Part shown: positions 1 through 8,654 of the stretch, piece after piece
Numbering within the stretch: position 1 is the first letter of the stretch
How the letters are laid out: every line of letters starts with the position of its first letter
From: Bacteroidota bacterium
GTDB lineage: Bacteria > Bacteroidota > Bacteroidia > CAIKAF01
DNA: 56,267 bases
Assembly: GCA_016866335.1 (NCBI GenBank)
Contig: VGMT01000015.1
Location: forward strand, 1-56,267
Direction of reading: 5' to 3'
Made by a program: the position numbers and the translations under genes
The notes under the pieces: generated by a model
Databases searched by the model: none
What the model saw: the letters and a program-made list of their open reading frames with translations, nothing else
Told to the model about the DNA's origin: nothing

Positions 1-90
1 AGCGGCATAGATAAAGGCATAATTTGAAGTGATTCGTTCGGAAACGGACAAAATTTAATATTCAGTAAAATTTCCTTGGTCCTTAATTGG

Positions 91-98
91 TATTTTTG
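91..98 (+). promoter_or_regulatory. Putative -7 box (TATTTTTG) of the tandem small-protein array
   Basis: TATTTTTG fits the Bacteroidota -7 consensus TAnnTTTG and lies 15 bases before the ATG at 114. I see no TTG at the expected -33 distance. It is the only clear promoter box in front of the four-gene array. Confidence 0.5.
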
Positions 99-113
99 AT
101 AAAATCATTAAAA

Positions 114-470
114 ATGCGCACTTCGTTGATTCTAGTTTTTTTTGCCACCCTTCTCCAATTCGCAAATAAGGCAAACAGCCAAACCCTTCAATTTAGCCGA
201 GTATTGTTGGTTTCTACAACCCAAACGGTGCCTGCAAATAAGGTCTGGAAGATTGAGTCATTTTTCCCTTCTCAGAATTTCAATGTAGGTAACAATCATT
301 CGACCGCCTTTATAACCATCGACAATGTTTCGTGTTATATCGGCCAGACTCGAAGTGATGCTGGAATGTCTTATATGCCACTTCCTGCTTGGATTCCGGC
401 AGGAACCACCATAGCGGCAGGGCAAAACATAAGCAGCATTTCAGTTATCGAGTTTACTGTTCTCCCTTAA
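114..470 (+). CDS. Small secreted protein, tandem family copy 1
   Basis: Encodes 118 aa of an unnamed family. I chose the ATG at 114 over an upstream TTG at 87 because it aligns with the starts of the next three copies. It begins with a signal peptide ending near NSQ, followed by a conserved strand-rich block (TLQFSRVLLVSTTQTVPANK). The middle of roughly 45 residues is unlike the other copies, and the C-terminal block (WIPAGTTIAAGQNISSISVI) is conserved again and ends EFTVLP. The mature protein would be under 100 residues and mostly beta, probably periplasmic or surface-exposed. There are no cysteine pairs beyond a single Cys and no catalytic motif. Function is unknown. It is the first copy of the array; no copy lies further upstream in the window. 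Confidence 0.75.
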   Translation: MRTSLILVFFATLLQFANKANSQTLQFSRVLLVSTTQTVPANKVWKIESFFPSQNFNVGNNHSTAFITIDNVSCYIGQTRSDAGMSYMPLPAWIPAGTTIAAGQNISSISVIEFTVLP

Positions 471-496
471 ATAATTCTGTTATAAATCCTTTGCCT

Positions 497-832
497 ATGC
501 GTCATTTATTTCTTCTGTTAGTTGCCTTCGTTTTTCCAGTTGCCAGTAAGCTGCAGAGCCAAACTCTTCAATTTAGCCAGGTTTTGCTTATCTCAACCGT
601 ACAAACGGTGCCTGCAAACAAGGTTTGGAAAGTTGAAAGCTACACGCAAAACAACTCAGGAGCAAACCTTTACCACCAAATAGTGGTCAATTCAAATACG
701 AGTATTGTTGGATCTACAAACTACACACTACATAACCACCCCTTCCCCATGTGGCTGCCTGCAGGTACAACCTTGGCGGCAGGCGCAAACGTAATTAACA
801 TTTCCGTCATCGAGTTTACTGTTCTTCCTTAA
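497..832 (+). CDS. Small secreted protein, tandem family copy 2
   Basis: Encodes 111 aa of the same family as the preceding gene, 26 bases after its stop. I chose the ATG at 497 because the MRHLFLLL signal peptide starts there and is nearly identical in copies 2-4. The N-terminal block (TLQFSQVLLISTVQTVPANK) and C-terminal block (MWLPAGTTLAAGANVINISV) are conserved. The centre is rich in Asn, Thr and Tyr and does not align with its neighbours. The 26-base spacer is almost the same as the next one, so the duplication unit includes gene plus spacer. Probably co-transcribed with copies 1, 3 and 4. Function unknown. Confidence 0.75.
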   Translation: MRHLFLLLVAFVFPVASKLQSQTLQFSQVLLISTVQTVPANKVWKVESYTQNNSGANLYHQIVVNSNTSIVGSTNYTLHNHPFPMWLPAGTTLAAGANVINISVIEFTVLP

Positions 833-858
833 ATAATTCTGTAATAAATCCTTTGCTT

Positions 859-1215
859 ATGCGTCATTTATTTCTTCTTTTAGTTGCCTTCGTTTTTCCT
901 GTTGCCAGTAAGCTGCAGAGCCAAACTCTCCAATTTAGCCAAGTGTTGCTAATCTCAACCGTACAAACGGTGCCTGCAAACAAGGTTTGGAAGGTGGAAG
1001 CTGTGATTCCCGATGGGCAAACATTGTTTAACAGCAGCTCAAATACCCCTAGAATAAGTATAAATAATCATACAACCGCTGTTTCGGGCTGGAATAATTA
1101 TGGGACTACCTTGTCTAGCTTTAACCAACCCATTTGGCTGCCAGCCGGTACAACCTTAGCGGCCTCTTCGAATACGTTCCGAATTTCTGTCATTGAGTTT
1201 ACTATTGTTCCTTAA
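859..1215 (+). CDS. Small secreted protein, tandem family copy 3
   Basis: Encodes 118 aa. Its first 48 or so codons are nearly identical to copy 2 at both protein and DNA level, which points to a recent duplication or gene conversion of the 5' part only. The central segment (about residues 50-88) is different, and the C-terminal WLPAGTTLAASSNTFRISVI block returns to the family pattern and ends EFTIVP. A TTG two codons earlier is possible, but the ATG at 859 fits the other copies. The spacer to copy 2 is 26 bases. Function unknown. Confidence 0.75.
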   Translation: MRHLFLLLVAFVFPVASKLQSQTLQFSQVLLISTVQTVPANKVWKVEAVIPDGQTLFNSSSNTPRISINNHTTAVSGWNNYGTTLSSFNQPIWLPAGTTLAASSNTFRISVIEFTIVP

Positions 1216-1242
1216 AAATAGGCTATAACAAATCCCTTGCTT

Positions 1243-1623
1243 ATGCGTCATTTATTTCTTCTATTGACGGTCTTAGCATTACCAATTACGAATAAATTGC
1301 AAGGCCAAACACTTCAGTTTAGTCGGGTATTGTTCGTTACAACAACCCAAACGGTACCAGCCAACAAAGTTTGGAAGGTGGAATCCATTTTATATAGTGC
1401 GGCTCCAACAAACATTATGGGTGGCAATCAAAACGACCAGCTTGTAATCGATGGCAATGCAATGACCGTGCGCGCAACAAGGTCTTCTAACGGCGGTTAC
1501 AACGCTGTAACCTATGGTGTATGGGAGCAAAAACTTCCGCTTTGGATGCCGGCGGGCAGTACCTTGGCGGCAGGACAAAATGTGAACAGCATTTCAGTCG
1601 TTGAATTTACCGTGGTTCCTTAG
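1243..1623 (+). CDS. Small secreted protein, tandem family copy 4
   Basis: Encodes 126 aa, the last copy of the array. It has the MRHLFLLL signal peptide, the block TLQFSRVLFVTTTQTVPANK, a long unique centre (about residues 50-97) and the closing block (LWMPAGSTLAAGQNVNSISV) ending EFTVVP. It has diverged more from copies 2 and 3 than they have from each other, and its spacer (27 bases) is also more diverged. A 62-codon reading frame on the opposite strand inside this gene has no support. Function unknown. Confidence 0.75.
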   Translation: MRHLFLLLTVLALPITNKLQGQTLQFSRVLFVTTTQTVPANKVWKVESILYSAAPTNIMGGNQNDQLVIDGNAMTVRATRSSNGGYNAVTYGVWEQKLPLWMPAGSTLAAGQNVNSISVVEFTVVP

Positions 1624-1724
1624 CTTTAAAAAAACCGATAGGGATTAAGCTTAACCAAGACCTGTGTAAAATTCAGACACAAGATAAACACGCTCTTAGC
1701 CCAGCAAAGCAATTTTCGATATTA

Positions 1725-1875
1725 CCCCGCCCGCGGCAGGGATTGAAGCGGCTAGCCCGCAAGGTTGGCGGGGACTGGCCCGCGAGGCGCGGAGGCGACT
1801 TTAGGAGCCACCGCAAGCCCGCTGGGCCAGCCCCCGGCAACCGCGGACTAGCGCTGAAAGCCCGGCTGCCGCCCC
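1725..1875 (+). repeat. GC-rich structured intergenic repeat, copy A
   Basis: A GC-rich element in a 340-bp gap that has no other gene. The 5' box GCGGCAGGGATTGAAGC (from 1733) and the 3' box GCTGAAAGCCCGGCTGCCGC (to 1873) close a stem (GCGGCAG with CTGCCGC). An inner stem pairs GCTAG with CTAGC. The apex is a stem GCGG/CCGC around AGGCGACTTTAGGAGCCA. The same plan recurs five more times in this window. A 60-codon reading frame across it is compositional and is not called as a gene. Confidence 0.8.
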
Positions 1876-1939
1876 TTAAAAAAACAGCACATTTGCAAAG
1901 GGCAGCGGCCGCCGAGCCTTGCTAAGTGCCCGACCTTTG

Positions 1940-1947
1940 TATCTTTG
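1940..1947 (+). promoter_or_regulatory. -7 box (TATCTTTG) before the RemB/Wzi-like gene
   Basis: TATCTTTG matches TAnnTTTG exactly and ends 16 bases before the ATG at 1964. It lies just downstream of repeat copy A. Confidence 0.6.
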
Positions 1948-1963
1948 AGCAGAAATTCAACCT

Positions 1964-3625
1964 ATGGTATTGCGCACTGCCCTTTCTCTTGTCCTGATGC
2001 TGAGCCTGAATGCCTTGCTGGCGCAGCATTACCACGTTCCGTTCGACCATTTTAACCAGCTGCGCTACGAACGCGAAATGACGCGGAAAGGCATGGGCCT
2101 GGCCACTTCAATGAAACCCTACCGTACTTCGGCCATTCAGCCTGTGGTTTCGTTGGATTCGGCCATTGCACCGGCCCCACTAAAATGGAGGTTCGCTCGC
2201 AGTTTGGTGGGAAGAAAGCTGTTTTCAGAAGATTTGATTCGGGTGTATGCCAAAAATTTTGCCCTGGAAATAAATCCGGCTTTTGACTTTACCGTGGGCG
2301 TTTCTGACAACGGAGCGCGCCGCACCTGGAACAACACCCGCGGACTAACGGCCCGGGGAAATTTGGGCTCGAAAGTTTCGTTTTACACCGAATTTTATGA
2401 AAATCAAGCTGTTTTTGCCGGATTCGTTCAGCGATTTGTTGATTCAGCCCGGGTAACACCCGGCATGGGCCGGCCAAAACCGTTTGGTACCAACGGACAC
2501 GATTTTGCCTTTGCTACCGGATATGTGCGGTATCAGCCTACCGAATTTATTGGCTTCGAGCTGGGCCATGGAAAGCATTTTATTGGCGATGGATACCGTT
2601 CGCATATTTTATCGGATGCTGGGTTCAACTATCCCTATTTTAAAATTGAAACCGAAATTTGGAAATTTAAGTACGTAAACCTTTGGGCCGAATTCACCGA
2701 TTTAAGCCCCCTTATGCAATCGGGCGGAGCCGATGGAATTCAGAATAAAAAGTTTGGAACCTTTCACTACTTGATTTTTCAACCCGCAGACGGATTGGAA
2801 ATTGGTTTGTTTGAAACCATTATTTGGAGGGGCGGGGTGGATTCGCTGGGCAACAGCCGAGGATTCGATTTCAACTATCTGAATCCCGTTATTTTTTATC
2901 GGCCCGTGGAATTTGGCCTGGGCTCGGAAGACAACGCCCTGCTTGGGTTGAACCTGCGCTGGAATTTTTTGAAGCATTATCAATTTTATGGGCAGGTGGT
3001 GTTGGATGAGTTCAATCTGAGCGCCATGCTGGGCAAACCAAGTCCCGGCTGGAGAGCCAACAAGCAGGCCTTTCAGGCAGGGTTGAAGTATTTCGATGCC
3101 TTTGGGTTAAAGAATCTGCATTTGCGTTCGGAATTTAATTTCGTTCGCCCTTATATGTACAGCCACTTTAAATCGGTGGCCAGCAATTATGGACACTACA
3201 ACCAACCCCTAGCCCACCCCATGGGATCGAACTTTTGGGAAATCAATGCGGGCCTTGAATACACCAAAGGACGGTTTGCTTTTCGGGGCAGGTTAAGCTA
3301 TGCCAAAAAAGGACTTGACCCCGGCGACGGAATCCACTATGGCGGGAACATTTTTGAACTGGACGACAGCGCCCCCTGGGGCGGAACCATTGATGGGCCC
3401 GACGGTATTGGATCCTATGGAAATTACGTGGGTCAGGGCCTAACCACCGAATTTGTTTTTGTAGAGACCACGGCCTCGTACTTGGTGAATCCAGCCAGTG
3501 GATTGCGCGTGGAATTGGGCATGCTGCACCGCTCGCAAACCAACAGCCAATGGTCAACAGCCAGTCCTTGGATTTGGTTTGGATTAAAAACCCGTTTGCC
3601 GAACAGGTACTTTGATTGGATGTAA
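1964..3625 (+). CDS. RemB/Wzi-like outer-membrane beta-barrel protein
   Basis: Encodes 553 aa with a signal peptide (about residues 1-20, ending ALLAQ), then alternating aromatic strands typical of a beta-barrel. Segments such as GFELGHGKHFIGDGYRS and FKYVNLWAEFTD are like the capsule-assembly Wzi family and the Flavobacterium gliding-motility protein RemB, which has a similar length. In those families the protein sits in the outer membrane and helps surface polysaccharide or adhesin display. The role here is inferred from this resemblance only. It is a single transcription unit with its own -7 box. A weak inverted repeat (GGTTTG/CAAACC) follows the stop. Confidence 0.6.
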   Translation: MVLRTALSLVLMLSLNALLAQHYHVPFDHFNQLRYEREMTRKGMGLATSMKPYRTSAIQPVVSLDSAIAPAPLKWRFARSLVGRKLFSEDLIRVYAKNFALEINPAFDFTVGVSDNGARRTWNNTRGLTARGNLGSKVSFYTEFYENQAVFAGFVQRFVDSARVTPGMGRPKPFGTNGHDFAFATGYVRYQPTEFIGFELGHGKHFIGDGYRSHILSDAGFNYPYFKIETEIWKFKYVNLWAEFTDLSPLMQSGGADGIQNKKFGTFHYLIFQPADGLEIGLFETIIWRGGVDSLGNSRGFDFNYLNPVIFYRPVEFGLGSEDNALLGLNLRWNFLKHYQFYGQVVLDEFNLSAMLGKPSPGWRANKQAFQAGLKYFDAFGLKNLHLRSEFNFVRPYMYSHFKSVASNYGHYNQPLAHPMGSNFWEINAGLEYTKGRFAFRGRLSYAKKGLDPGDGIHYGGNIFELDDSAPWGGTIDGPDGIGSYGNYVGQGLTTEFVFVETTASYLVNPASGLRVELGMLHRSQTNSQWSTASPWIWFGLKTRLPNRYFDWM

Positions 3626-3814
3626 TTGGGTTTGTAAAGGCAAACCTAAATCAAGGCCGTAGCACCCATGCCTAAAAGGGACCTGACCTTTCAGCGTTGT
3701 TTTTAGATTGTTGGAAAATGTTCAAGGGAATTGCCGACATTCCCAGTTTGGGTATTTGGGTTGAAGGCTCTGTTAAAGAGTACAAAAGAACGAGCCTGAG
3801 CAGAAAAATCTTTG

Positions 3815-3821
3815 TACTTTG
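3815..3821 (+). promoter_or_regulatory. Possible -7 box (TACTTTG) before the subtilisin gene
   Basis: TACTTTG is the -7 consensus with one spacer base missing, 17 bases before the ATG at 3839. Moderate match only. Confidence 0.35.
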
Positions 3822-3838
3822 AACCCATAATTTTACCC

Positions 3839-6800
3839 ATGAAACGAATTTGTCCATTACTGTTTGCCTTTGCCGCCTGCTTCATTTGGCAACCTGCTTT
3901 TGCCCAGACCTTGCTAGAAACGGGAACAGAACCCATTGCCGAGAATCTGAATGCAGAAGGCAATCAAACCTGGAAAAAGGGCAGATACATTTTGCAATTT
4001 GACCGGAGTATTTCAAAAGCCGAACGGGAATCGTGGGAATCAAAAGGAATCGTTTACAGTGCTTACTATCCTAAAAACAGCTATGGAGTTAGTTTGAGCC
4101 GGGACCTAAGTTCTGTAGAGCTACGTGAAATGGGTGTAAAAGGAATGCTTGAATTTCAAGATCGCTGGAGAATGGCTCTGGGCTTAGACCCTTTAAATCC
4201 GCCTACATCGGCTCAGGCAGCGGCGGGCGGTTTAATGTATATTGTTCAGCCCTTTGCTGGTTTAAACCAATCTTTTGTAGAGCAGGAATTGGTCAAACTG
4301 GGTGGAAAACTGCTTAAAAAAATGCCCTACGATTTAGGCTATGTGGCCTTGCTGCCTCAGGGTAAATTGCCATCTCCTTTGCCTGAATGGATTCAATTGA
4401 TTTCCTTTCCCGATGAAAAGGGAGAACCCGAAAACCGCGAGGGCTCGGCCAACCATCGAACCCACTATTTGAGGTTGTCGGCCTTAAATCCTGGCTCAAG
4501 GCTTACAGGAAAAGGGGTAAATGTAATCATGAACGACGATGGAGCTTTGGCTCCGCACATAGATTTTCACAACCGAACCAACGATTTATGTACCACCAAT
4601 CAGGGTAGCCATGGAGACCATTGTGCAGGGATAATCATGGGCGCGGGAAATTTAGAGCCTCGTGCCACGGGGAATGCCACGGGGGCTCACCTAACAGTGT
4701 ACGATTACACTACCGACCCAAATTCAGGAGTTGGGTTTTTCTCCTTTCCTGCTTCGTACACCCAAGATACCATAGTATTGACCTCGTCCTCGTACAGCGA
4801 TGGATGCAATGCCGGATACACCTCATTGGCCCAATACCTTGACCAAACGTCAAGAACCCATACCAGTTTACTGCATGTTTTTTCAGCGGGAAACAGCGGC
4901 ACCAGCAATTGTGGCTATGGGGCAGGATCGAATTGGGGCAACATTACGGGGGGGCAAAAGCAGGGTAAAAATGTAATTGCTGTTGGAAACCTTTTAAAAA
5001 CCGATGCTTTAGCGGGATCTAGCAGTCGCGGTCCAGCCAAAGATGGTCGCATTAAACCTGACTTTTGTGCTGTCGGGACTGATGTGTACAGCACTTTCGA
5101 CAATGGTACCCAATACGCTTCACAAACAGGAACGTCCATGGCTTGTCCGGGTGTAGCAGGCGCTTTGGCCGTTCTGCAGGAAGGATACCGTAAACTCAAC
5201 AACCAACAATTGCCCAATGGCGGATTGCTAAAAGGATTGTTGATGAATACGGCGGAAGATTTGGGGAATCCTGGCCCAGATTTCAGGCATGGATATGGCC
5301 GGGTAAACCTAAGAAGGGCTTACCGTGCCATGCAAAACAACTGGTACGCCTACGATTCATTAGACCAAGCTCAAACCAGAACCTTTACCATTCAGGTGCC
5401 TGCCAATATGCGCGAGATTCGGGTAATGGCTTATTGGCAAGACAAACCCGGTCAGGTATTGTCGGCCCGGGCTTTGGTGAACGATTTAGATATGACGGTG
5501 ACCGACCCCAATGGAGTTTCATGGCAACCGTGGGTGTTGAATCCCGCCCCCAACAGTACCACCTTAAATCAAAACGCCACGCGCAGCCGCGATTCATTAA
5601 ACAACATGGAGCAAGTAACCTTGTTGACCCCCGTAGCGGGAACCTATACCATCACCGTTAGTGGATACGCAGTGCCCGAAGGGCCCCAAGATTTTCATGT
5701 GGTTTGGGAAATGCTCCAAGAAGAGTTGGTTGTGGTGTATCCAGCTGGTGGCGAAGGATTTAGTCCCGGAACCCAAGAAAACATTTATTGGGATTATTAT
5801 GGGCCGACAGGGGGTTTTACCCTTGAATATTCAACCAACGACGGAAGCACTTGGACCAGCATTGCAACCACAGCAAGTACAACGCGGAATTATACTTGGA
5901 CTGTACCCAATGTACTTACTGGAAAAGCCAGGGTTCGGGTTTCCCGAGGTAGTTTAAACGACATGGGCTTGGCACCCTTCTCCATTATTGGGATTCCGAC
6001 GGGCTTAAGTTTTGATACCATTTGCCCTTATTCGGTGCAGCTAAAATGGAATCCGTTGGCCGGTGCAACCGCCTATGATGTTTTTATGTTAGGGCAACTT
6101 TACATGGATTCTGTTGGAACAACCAACGGGACGCGCTTCACCATAGCACCTGTAAATACAGCTCAGGTAAATTGGTTTAGTGTGCGCGCAAGAGGGGCCA
6201 ATGAGGCAGTAGGTACACGTGCCAGAGCCATTCGGCAGAATCCTGGCTGGGGTCCTTGCACGCCTATTTACGATTTGGCTATGGAAGAAGTTGTTTTCCC
6301 TTTTGCCCCAACTACTCCATCTTGCTTTAACCAGCAAGGGCCATCCGTAAAAATCAGAAACAGAACCTGGACCGATTTTGTTAATGTACCCATCCATATG
6401 TCGGTGAATGGACAAACCATTACAGACACCTTGGACTTTTTGGGATATCAGCAAGATACCCTGTTCGTATTTAGCAGTCCTTTGGCATCTATAGCAACAG
6501 GAACAGGGCCTCATTTACTTAGTATTTGGCATAGCGACACCCTTGATAATATAGGATTCAACGATACCATCTACCTTACATTTAGTTGGGATGGACAGCC
6601 TGCCTATGCCTTACCCTGGAGAGAAGATTTTGAATCTCAAACGTTTTGCTTGCCTTTGCCTGCATGCGGCACAGCAACCTGCAATCTTATAAATGGCAGC
6701 AGCAACCTTCAAAATGGTCAGGGCGACGACATAAACTGGCTGGTTTGGTCGGGCAATACGCCAACGGCTGGCACCGGACCTGTTCAAGATTTTTCGGTTG

Positions 6801-7873
6801 GCAATCCGAATGGACGTTACGCTTACTTATACAACTACAACTGCAACAACCAAACAGGAATTTTAGAATCGCCTTGTTTGGATTTAAGCCAAGCCATTCG
6901 CCCGTACACCATGCTGGCCTACCATTTGGATTCGGCAAACGATGCGAAAATCCACATGGATATTTTTGCTCGGGGCCTATGGCATACCGGTTTTGGCAGC
7001 TACAATCAGGGCATTCAAGATTGGCAAACAGATACCCTATCGCTCGTCGATTTTATCGGTGAGCCCATATTAATTCGGTACCGAGGTATTACAGGAAGCA
7101 ATGGCCTAGGCGATCCTGCCCTTGATTTATTAAGGGTTTCAGATTTTAACCCTGGAATTCAGGTTGGCGACACGCTGTGTTTAAATCAAGCGAGCTCCAT
7201 ACAAGTTGGGGGCGATGGTATTTTTGGCCAATGGCAATGGCAATTTGGTTTGAATGCAAATCCATCTTCGCATGCCGGCGAAACTCCCCCTGCAGTTGTA
7301 TTTCAGCAAACAGGTATGCAAACCATCCAATTGCAAGTTCAAGGCCACGATAGTATGGCCACCGTTTCGCGTCAAGTAATGGTGATTGACCAGCCAAATG
7401 CAGCGTTTAGCAGCAGTCAGGGAATGGGTGGCAATGTAACCTTAGATGGCAGTGGCTCTGGTATTGGCAATTATACCTGGTGGATTGGGAACAATGCCCC
7501 AATTTGCTGCGACTCCATTGCAAATACAACCCTTCCTGTAGGAACATACCCTGTAACCCTAGTGGTAGAAAACCTATGCGGCAGCGACAGCAGCAAATTG
7601 GACTTGGTGGTTTTGGGCTTGAACGACTGGGAGTCGGCCGGATTTTCTTTGTACCCCAACCCCAGCACGGGCGGGCAGGTGCGCCTAGCCTTTACCGATG
7701 CTTCGGTTCAACAGGTGGGCGTGTACGATGGAAGGGGAAGGCTGCTTAAGCTCATTTCTATTGAATCGGGGCAATCTGAAGTTCAGATTCAAGGCCAATG
7801 GTCGGCAGGTCTTTATGTGGTTCGCGTGCAAACTGCCGAACGACATTACCACTTGCCTTGGGTTGTTCATTAA
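3839..7873 (+). CDS. Secreted S8 (subtilisin-like) serine protease with T9SS sorting domain
   Basis: Encodes 1344 aa. I chose the ATG at 3839 because it opens a clear signal peptide (MKRICPLLFAFAACF, cleavage after FAQ at 23). Residues of about 24-215 look like a propeptide. The S8 catalytic domain follows, with Asp233 in NDDGA, His258 in HGDHCAG, the oxyanion Asn in SAGNSGTSN and Ser433 in GTSMACPG. Then come beta-rich modules: one Ig-like (from ELVVVYPAGGEGF), one fibronectin III-like, and one PKD-like (from GDTLCLNQASSI). The C-terminal 75 or so residues (FSLYPNPSTGGQVRLAF onward) are a type A T9SS sorting domain. The protein is expected to cross the outer membrane by T9SS and act at the cell surface or outside. 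The substrate is unknown. Confidence 0.9.
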   Translation: MKRICPLLFAFAACFIWQPAFAQTLLETGTEPIAENLNAEGNQTWKKGRYILQFDRSISKAERESWESKGIVYSAYYPKNSYGVSLSRDLSSVELREMGVKGMLEFQDRWRMALGLDPLNPPTSAQAAAGGLMYIVQPFAGLNQSFVEQELVKLGGKLLKKMPYDLGYVALLPQGKLPSPLPEWIQLISFPDEKGEPENREGSANHRTHYLRLSALNPGSRLTGKGVNVIMNDDGALAPHIDFHNRTNDLCTTNQGSHGDHCAGIIMGAGNLEPRATGNATGAHLTVYDYTTDPNSGVGFFSFPASYTQDTIVLTSSSYSDGCNAGYTSLAQYLDQTSRTHTSLLHVFSAGNSGTSNCGYGAGSNWGNITGGQKQGKNVIAVGNLLKTDALAGSSSRGPAKDGRIKPDFCAVGTDVYSTFDNGTQYASQTGTSMACPGVAGALAVLQEGYRKLNNQQLPNGGLLKGLLMNTAEDLGNPGPDFRHGYGRVNLRRAYRAMQNNWYAYDSLDQAQTRTFTIQVPANMREIRVMAYWQDKPGQVLSARALVNDLDMTVTDPNGVSWQPWVLNPAPNSTTLNQNATRSRDSLNNMEQVTLLTPVAGTYTITVSGYAVPEGPQDFHVVWEMLQEELVVVYPAGGEGFSPGTQENIYWDYYGPTGGFTLEYSTNDGSTWTSIATTASTTRNYTWTVPNVLTGKARVRVSRGSLNDMGLAPFSIIGIPTGLSFDTICPYSVQLKWNPLAGATAYDVFMLGQLYMDSVGTTNGTRFTIAPVNTAQVNWFSVRARGANEAVGTRARAIRQNPGWGPCTPIYDLAMEEVVFPFAPTTPSCFNQQGPSVKIRNRTWTDFVNVPIHMSVNGQTITDTLDFLGYQQDTLFVFSSPLASIATGTGPHLLSIWHSDTLDNIGFNDTIYLTFSWDGQPAYALPWREDFESQTFCLPLPACGTATCNLINGSSNLQNGQGDDINWLVWSGNTPTAGTGPVQDFSVGNPNGRYAYLYNYNCNNQTGILESPCLDLSQAIRPYTMLAYHLDSANDAKIHMDIFARGLWHTGFGSYNQGIQDWQTDTLSLVDFIGEPILIRYRGITGSNGLGDPALDLLRVSDFNPGIQVGDTLCLNQASSIQVGGDGIFGQWQWQFGLNANPSSHAGETPPAVVFQQTGMQTIQLQVQGHDSMATVSRQVMVIDQPNAAFSSSQGMGGNVTLDGSGSGIGNYTWWIGNNAPICCDSIANTTLPVGTYPVTLVVENLCGSDSSKLDLVVLGLNDWESAGFSLYPNPSTGGQVRLAFTDASVQQVGVYDGRGRLLKLISIESGQSEVQIQGQWSAGLYVVRVQTAERHYHLPWVVH

Positions 7874-7901
7874 AAATAGAAAAAGGCTTTATTCGGTAAA
7901 C

Positions 7902-8312
7902 ATGGCCAAGCCGCATTCCTGGCAAGCTAAATTCGCAAAACCGTATTCAGCTCAGCTAAAACGGGTAGATAAACCCATGATGGGTATGCCAGGGGGAAGC
8001 CTGATGTACATATCGACGCCAGCCGAAATTGAAGCGTACATAACTCAAATTCCTAGAGGAGTTTGGATTGATGTACCTACGCTTCGCAACGATTTGGCAC
8101 AAATTCATGGGGCCGATTGGACCTGTCCTTTAACCACCGGTATTTTTTTACGCATTTTGGCTGAAGCCCACTTTGAGCGGTTTCGGGAGGGAATATCGAA
8201 TGAACCCACTTGTCCATTTTGGCGGGTTATTTCTCCGAGCAGTCCGCTGGCGAAAAAGCTCAGTTTTGGACCGGATTACATACTAGAAAAACGCAAAGAA
8301 GAGCAAGGCTAA
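7902..8312 (+). CDS. MGMT-family (alkyltransferase-like fold) protein
   Basis: Encodes 136 aa. I placed the start at ATG 7902 because SWQAKFAKPY at residues 6-15 is the usual N-terminus of this family; the reading frame is open further upstream but overlaps the protease gene. The core IPRGVWIDVPTLRND followed by TCPLTTGIFLRILAEA resembles the DNA-binding fold of O6-alkylguanine transferase relatives, and FWRVI near residue 108 fits too. It lacks the PCHR acceptor motif of active MGMT, so direct alkyl transfer is unlikely. Homologues are usually labelled only MGMT family; the function is not settled. It lies 28 bases after the protease stop, possibly by read-through. Confidence 0.6.
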   Translation: MAKPHSWQAKFAKPYSAQLKRVDKPMMGMPGGSLMYISTPAEIEAYITQIPRGVWIDVPTLRNDLAQIHGADWTCPLTTGIFLRILAEAHFERFREGISNEPTCPFWRVISPSSPLAKKLSFGPDYILEKRKEEQG

Positions 8313-8360
8313 ACCTGATTGCATTAATCAGCAGGAATGGAGCTAAGAATTAAAAGGAAA

Positions 8361-8477
8361 GGCGGCAGGGATTAAGCCAAGAACACCGCAAGAGAGGCAT
8401 TGAGGGCTTCGCGGGGAGCGAAGGCGACCTAAGGAGTCAAAACAAGTCCGATGAAAAAGTCCCCGGCATTCGGGCAT
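8361..8477 (+). repeat. Degenerate copy B of the GC-rich structured repeat
   Basis: GGCGGCAGGGATTAAGCC (8361) matches the 5' box, AAGGCGACCTAAGGAGTC matches the apical box, and the 3' box is eroded (near GAAAAAGTCCCCGGC). It lies in a 353-bp gap that otherwise holds the palindrome at 8594-8638. Orientation is the same as copy A. Confidence 0.55.
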
Positions 8478-8593
8478 CTACTCCTGAAATCCAGGCCATT
8501 TTACAAACTAAAAAATCTACCCACTAAAAAAAACGATCAAATTTGCCTTCTGTTAGGCTCGAGCTATCCCTTTGCAGACGGGGCCTGCAGAAA

Positions 8594-8638
8594 TTATCCG
8601 TTTGTTAAACGTTTATTAAACGTTTAACAAACGGATAA
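8594..8638. promoter_or_regulatory. 45-bp perfect palindrome with 11-bp phased sites, putative operator
   Basis: A 22-bp arm (TTATCCGTTTGTTAAACGTT followed by TA) is repeated exactly in inverse after one spacer base. Inside it, CG dinucleotides fall at 8599, 8610, 8621 and 8632, exactly 11 bp apart, giving three abutting CGTTT-N3-AAACG sites. Its right end covers the -33 region of the promoter at 8655-8662. The AAACGTTT core resembles LacI/PurR-type half-site junctions, but the binding protein is unknown. It has no T-tract on either side, so it is not a typical terminator. Confidence 0.65.
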
Positions 8639-8654
8639 ACGAAAGGGCCCTTGC

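Noticed and set aside
1743-1925. 60-codon plus-strand reading frame rich in Arg, Pro and Ala
   Set aside because: It lies on repeat copy A; the open frame results from GC-rich sequence, and other repeat copies do not keep it.
3628-3645. Inverted repeat GGTTTG/CAAACC after the RemB/Wzi-like gene as a terminator
   Set aside because: The stem is short and not followed by a T-tract; too weak to call.
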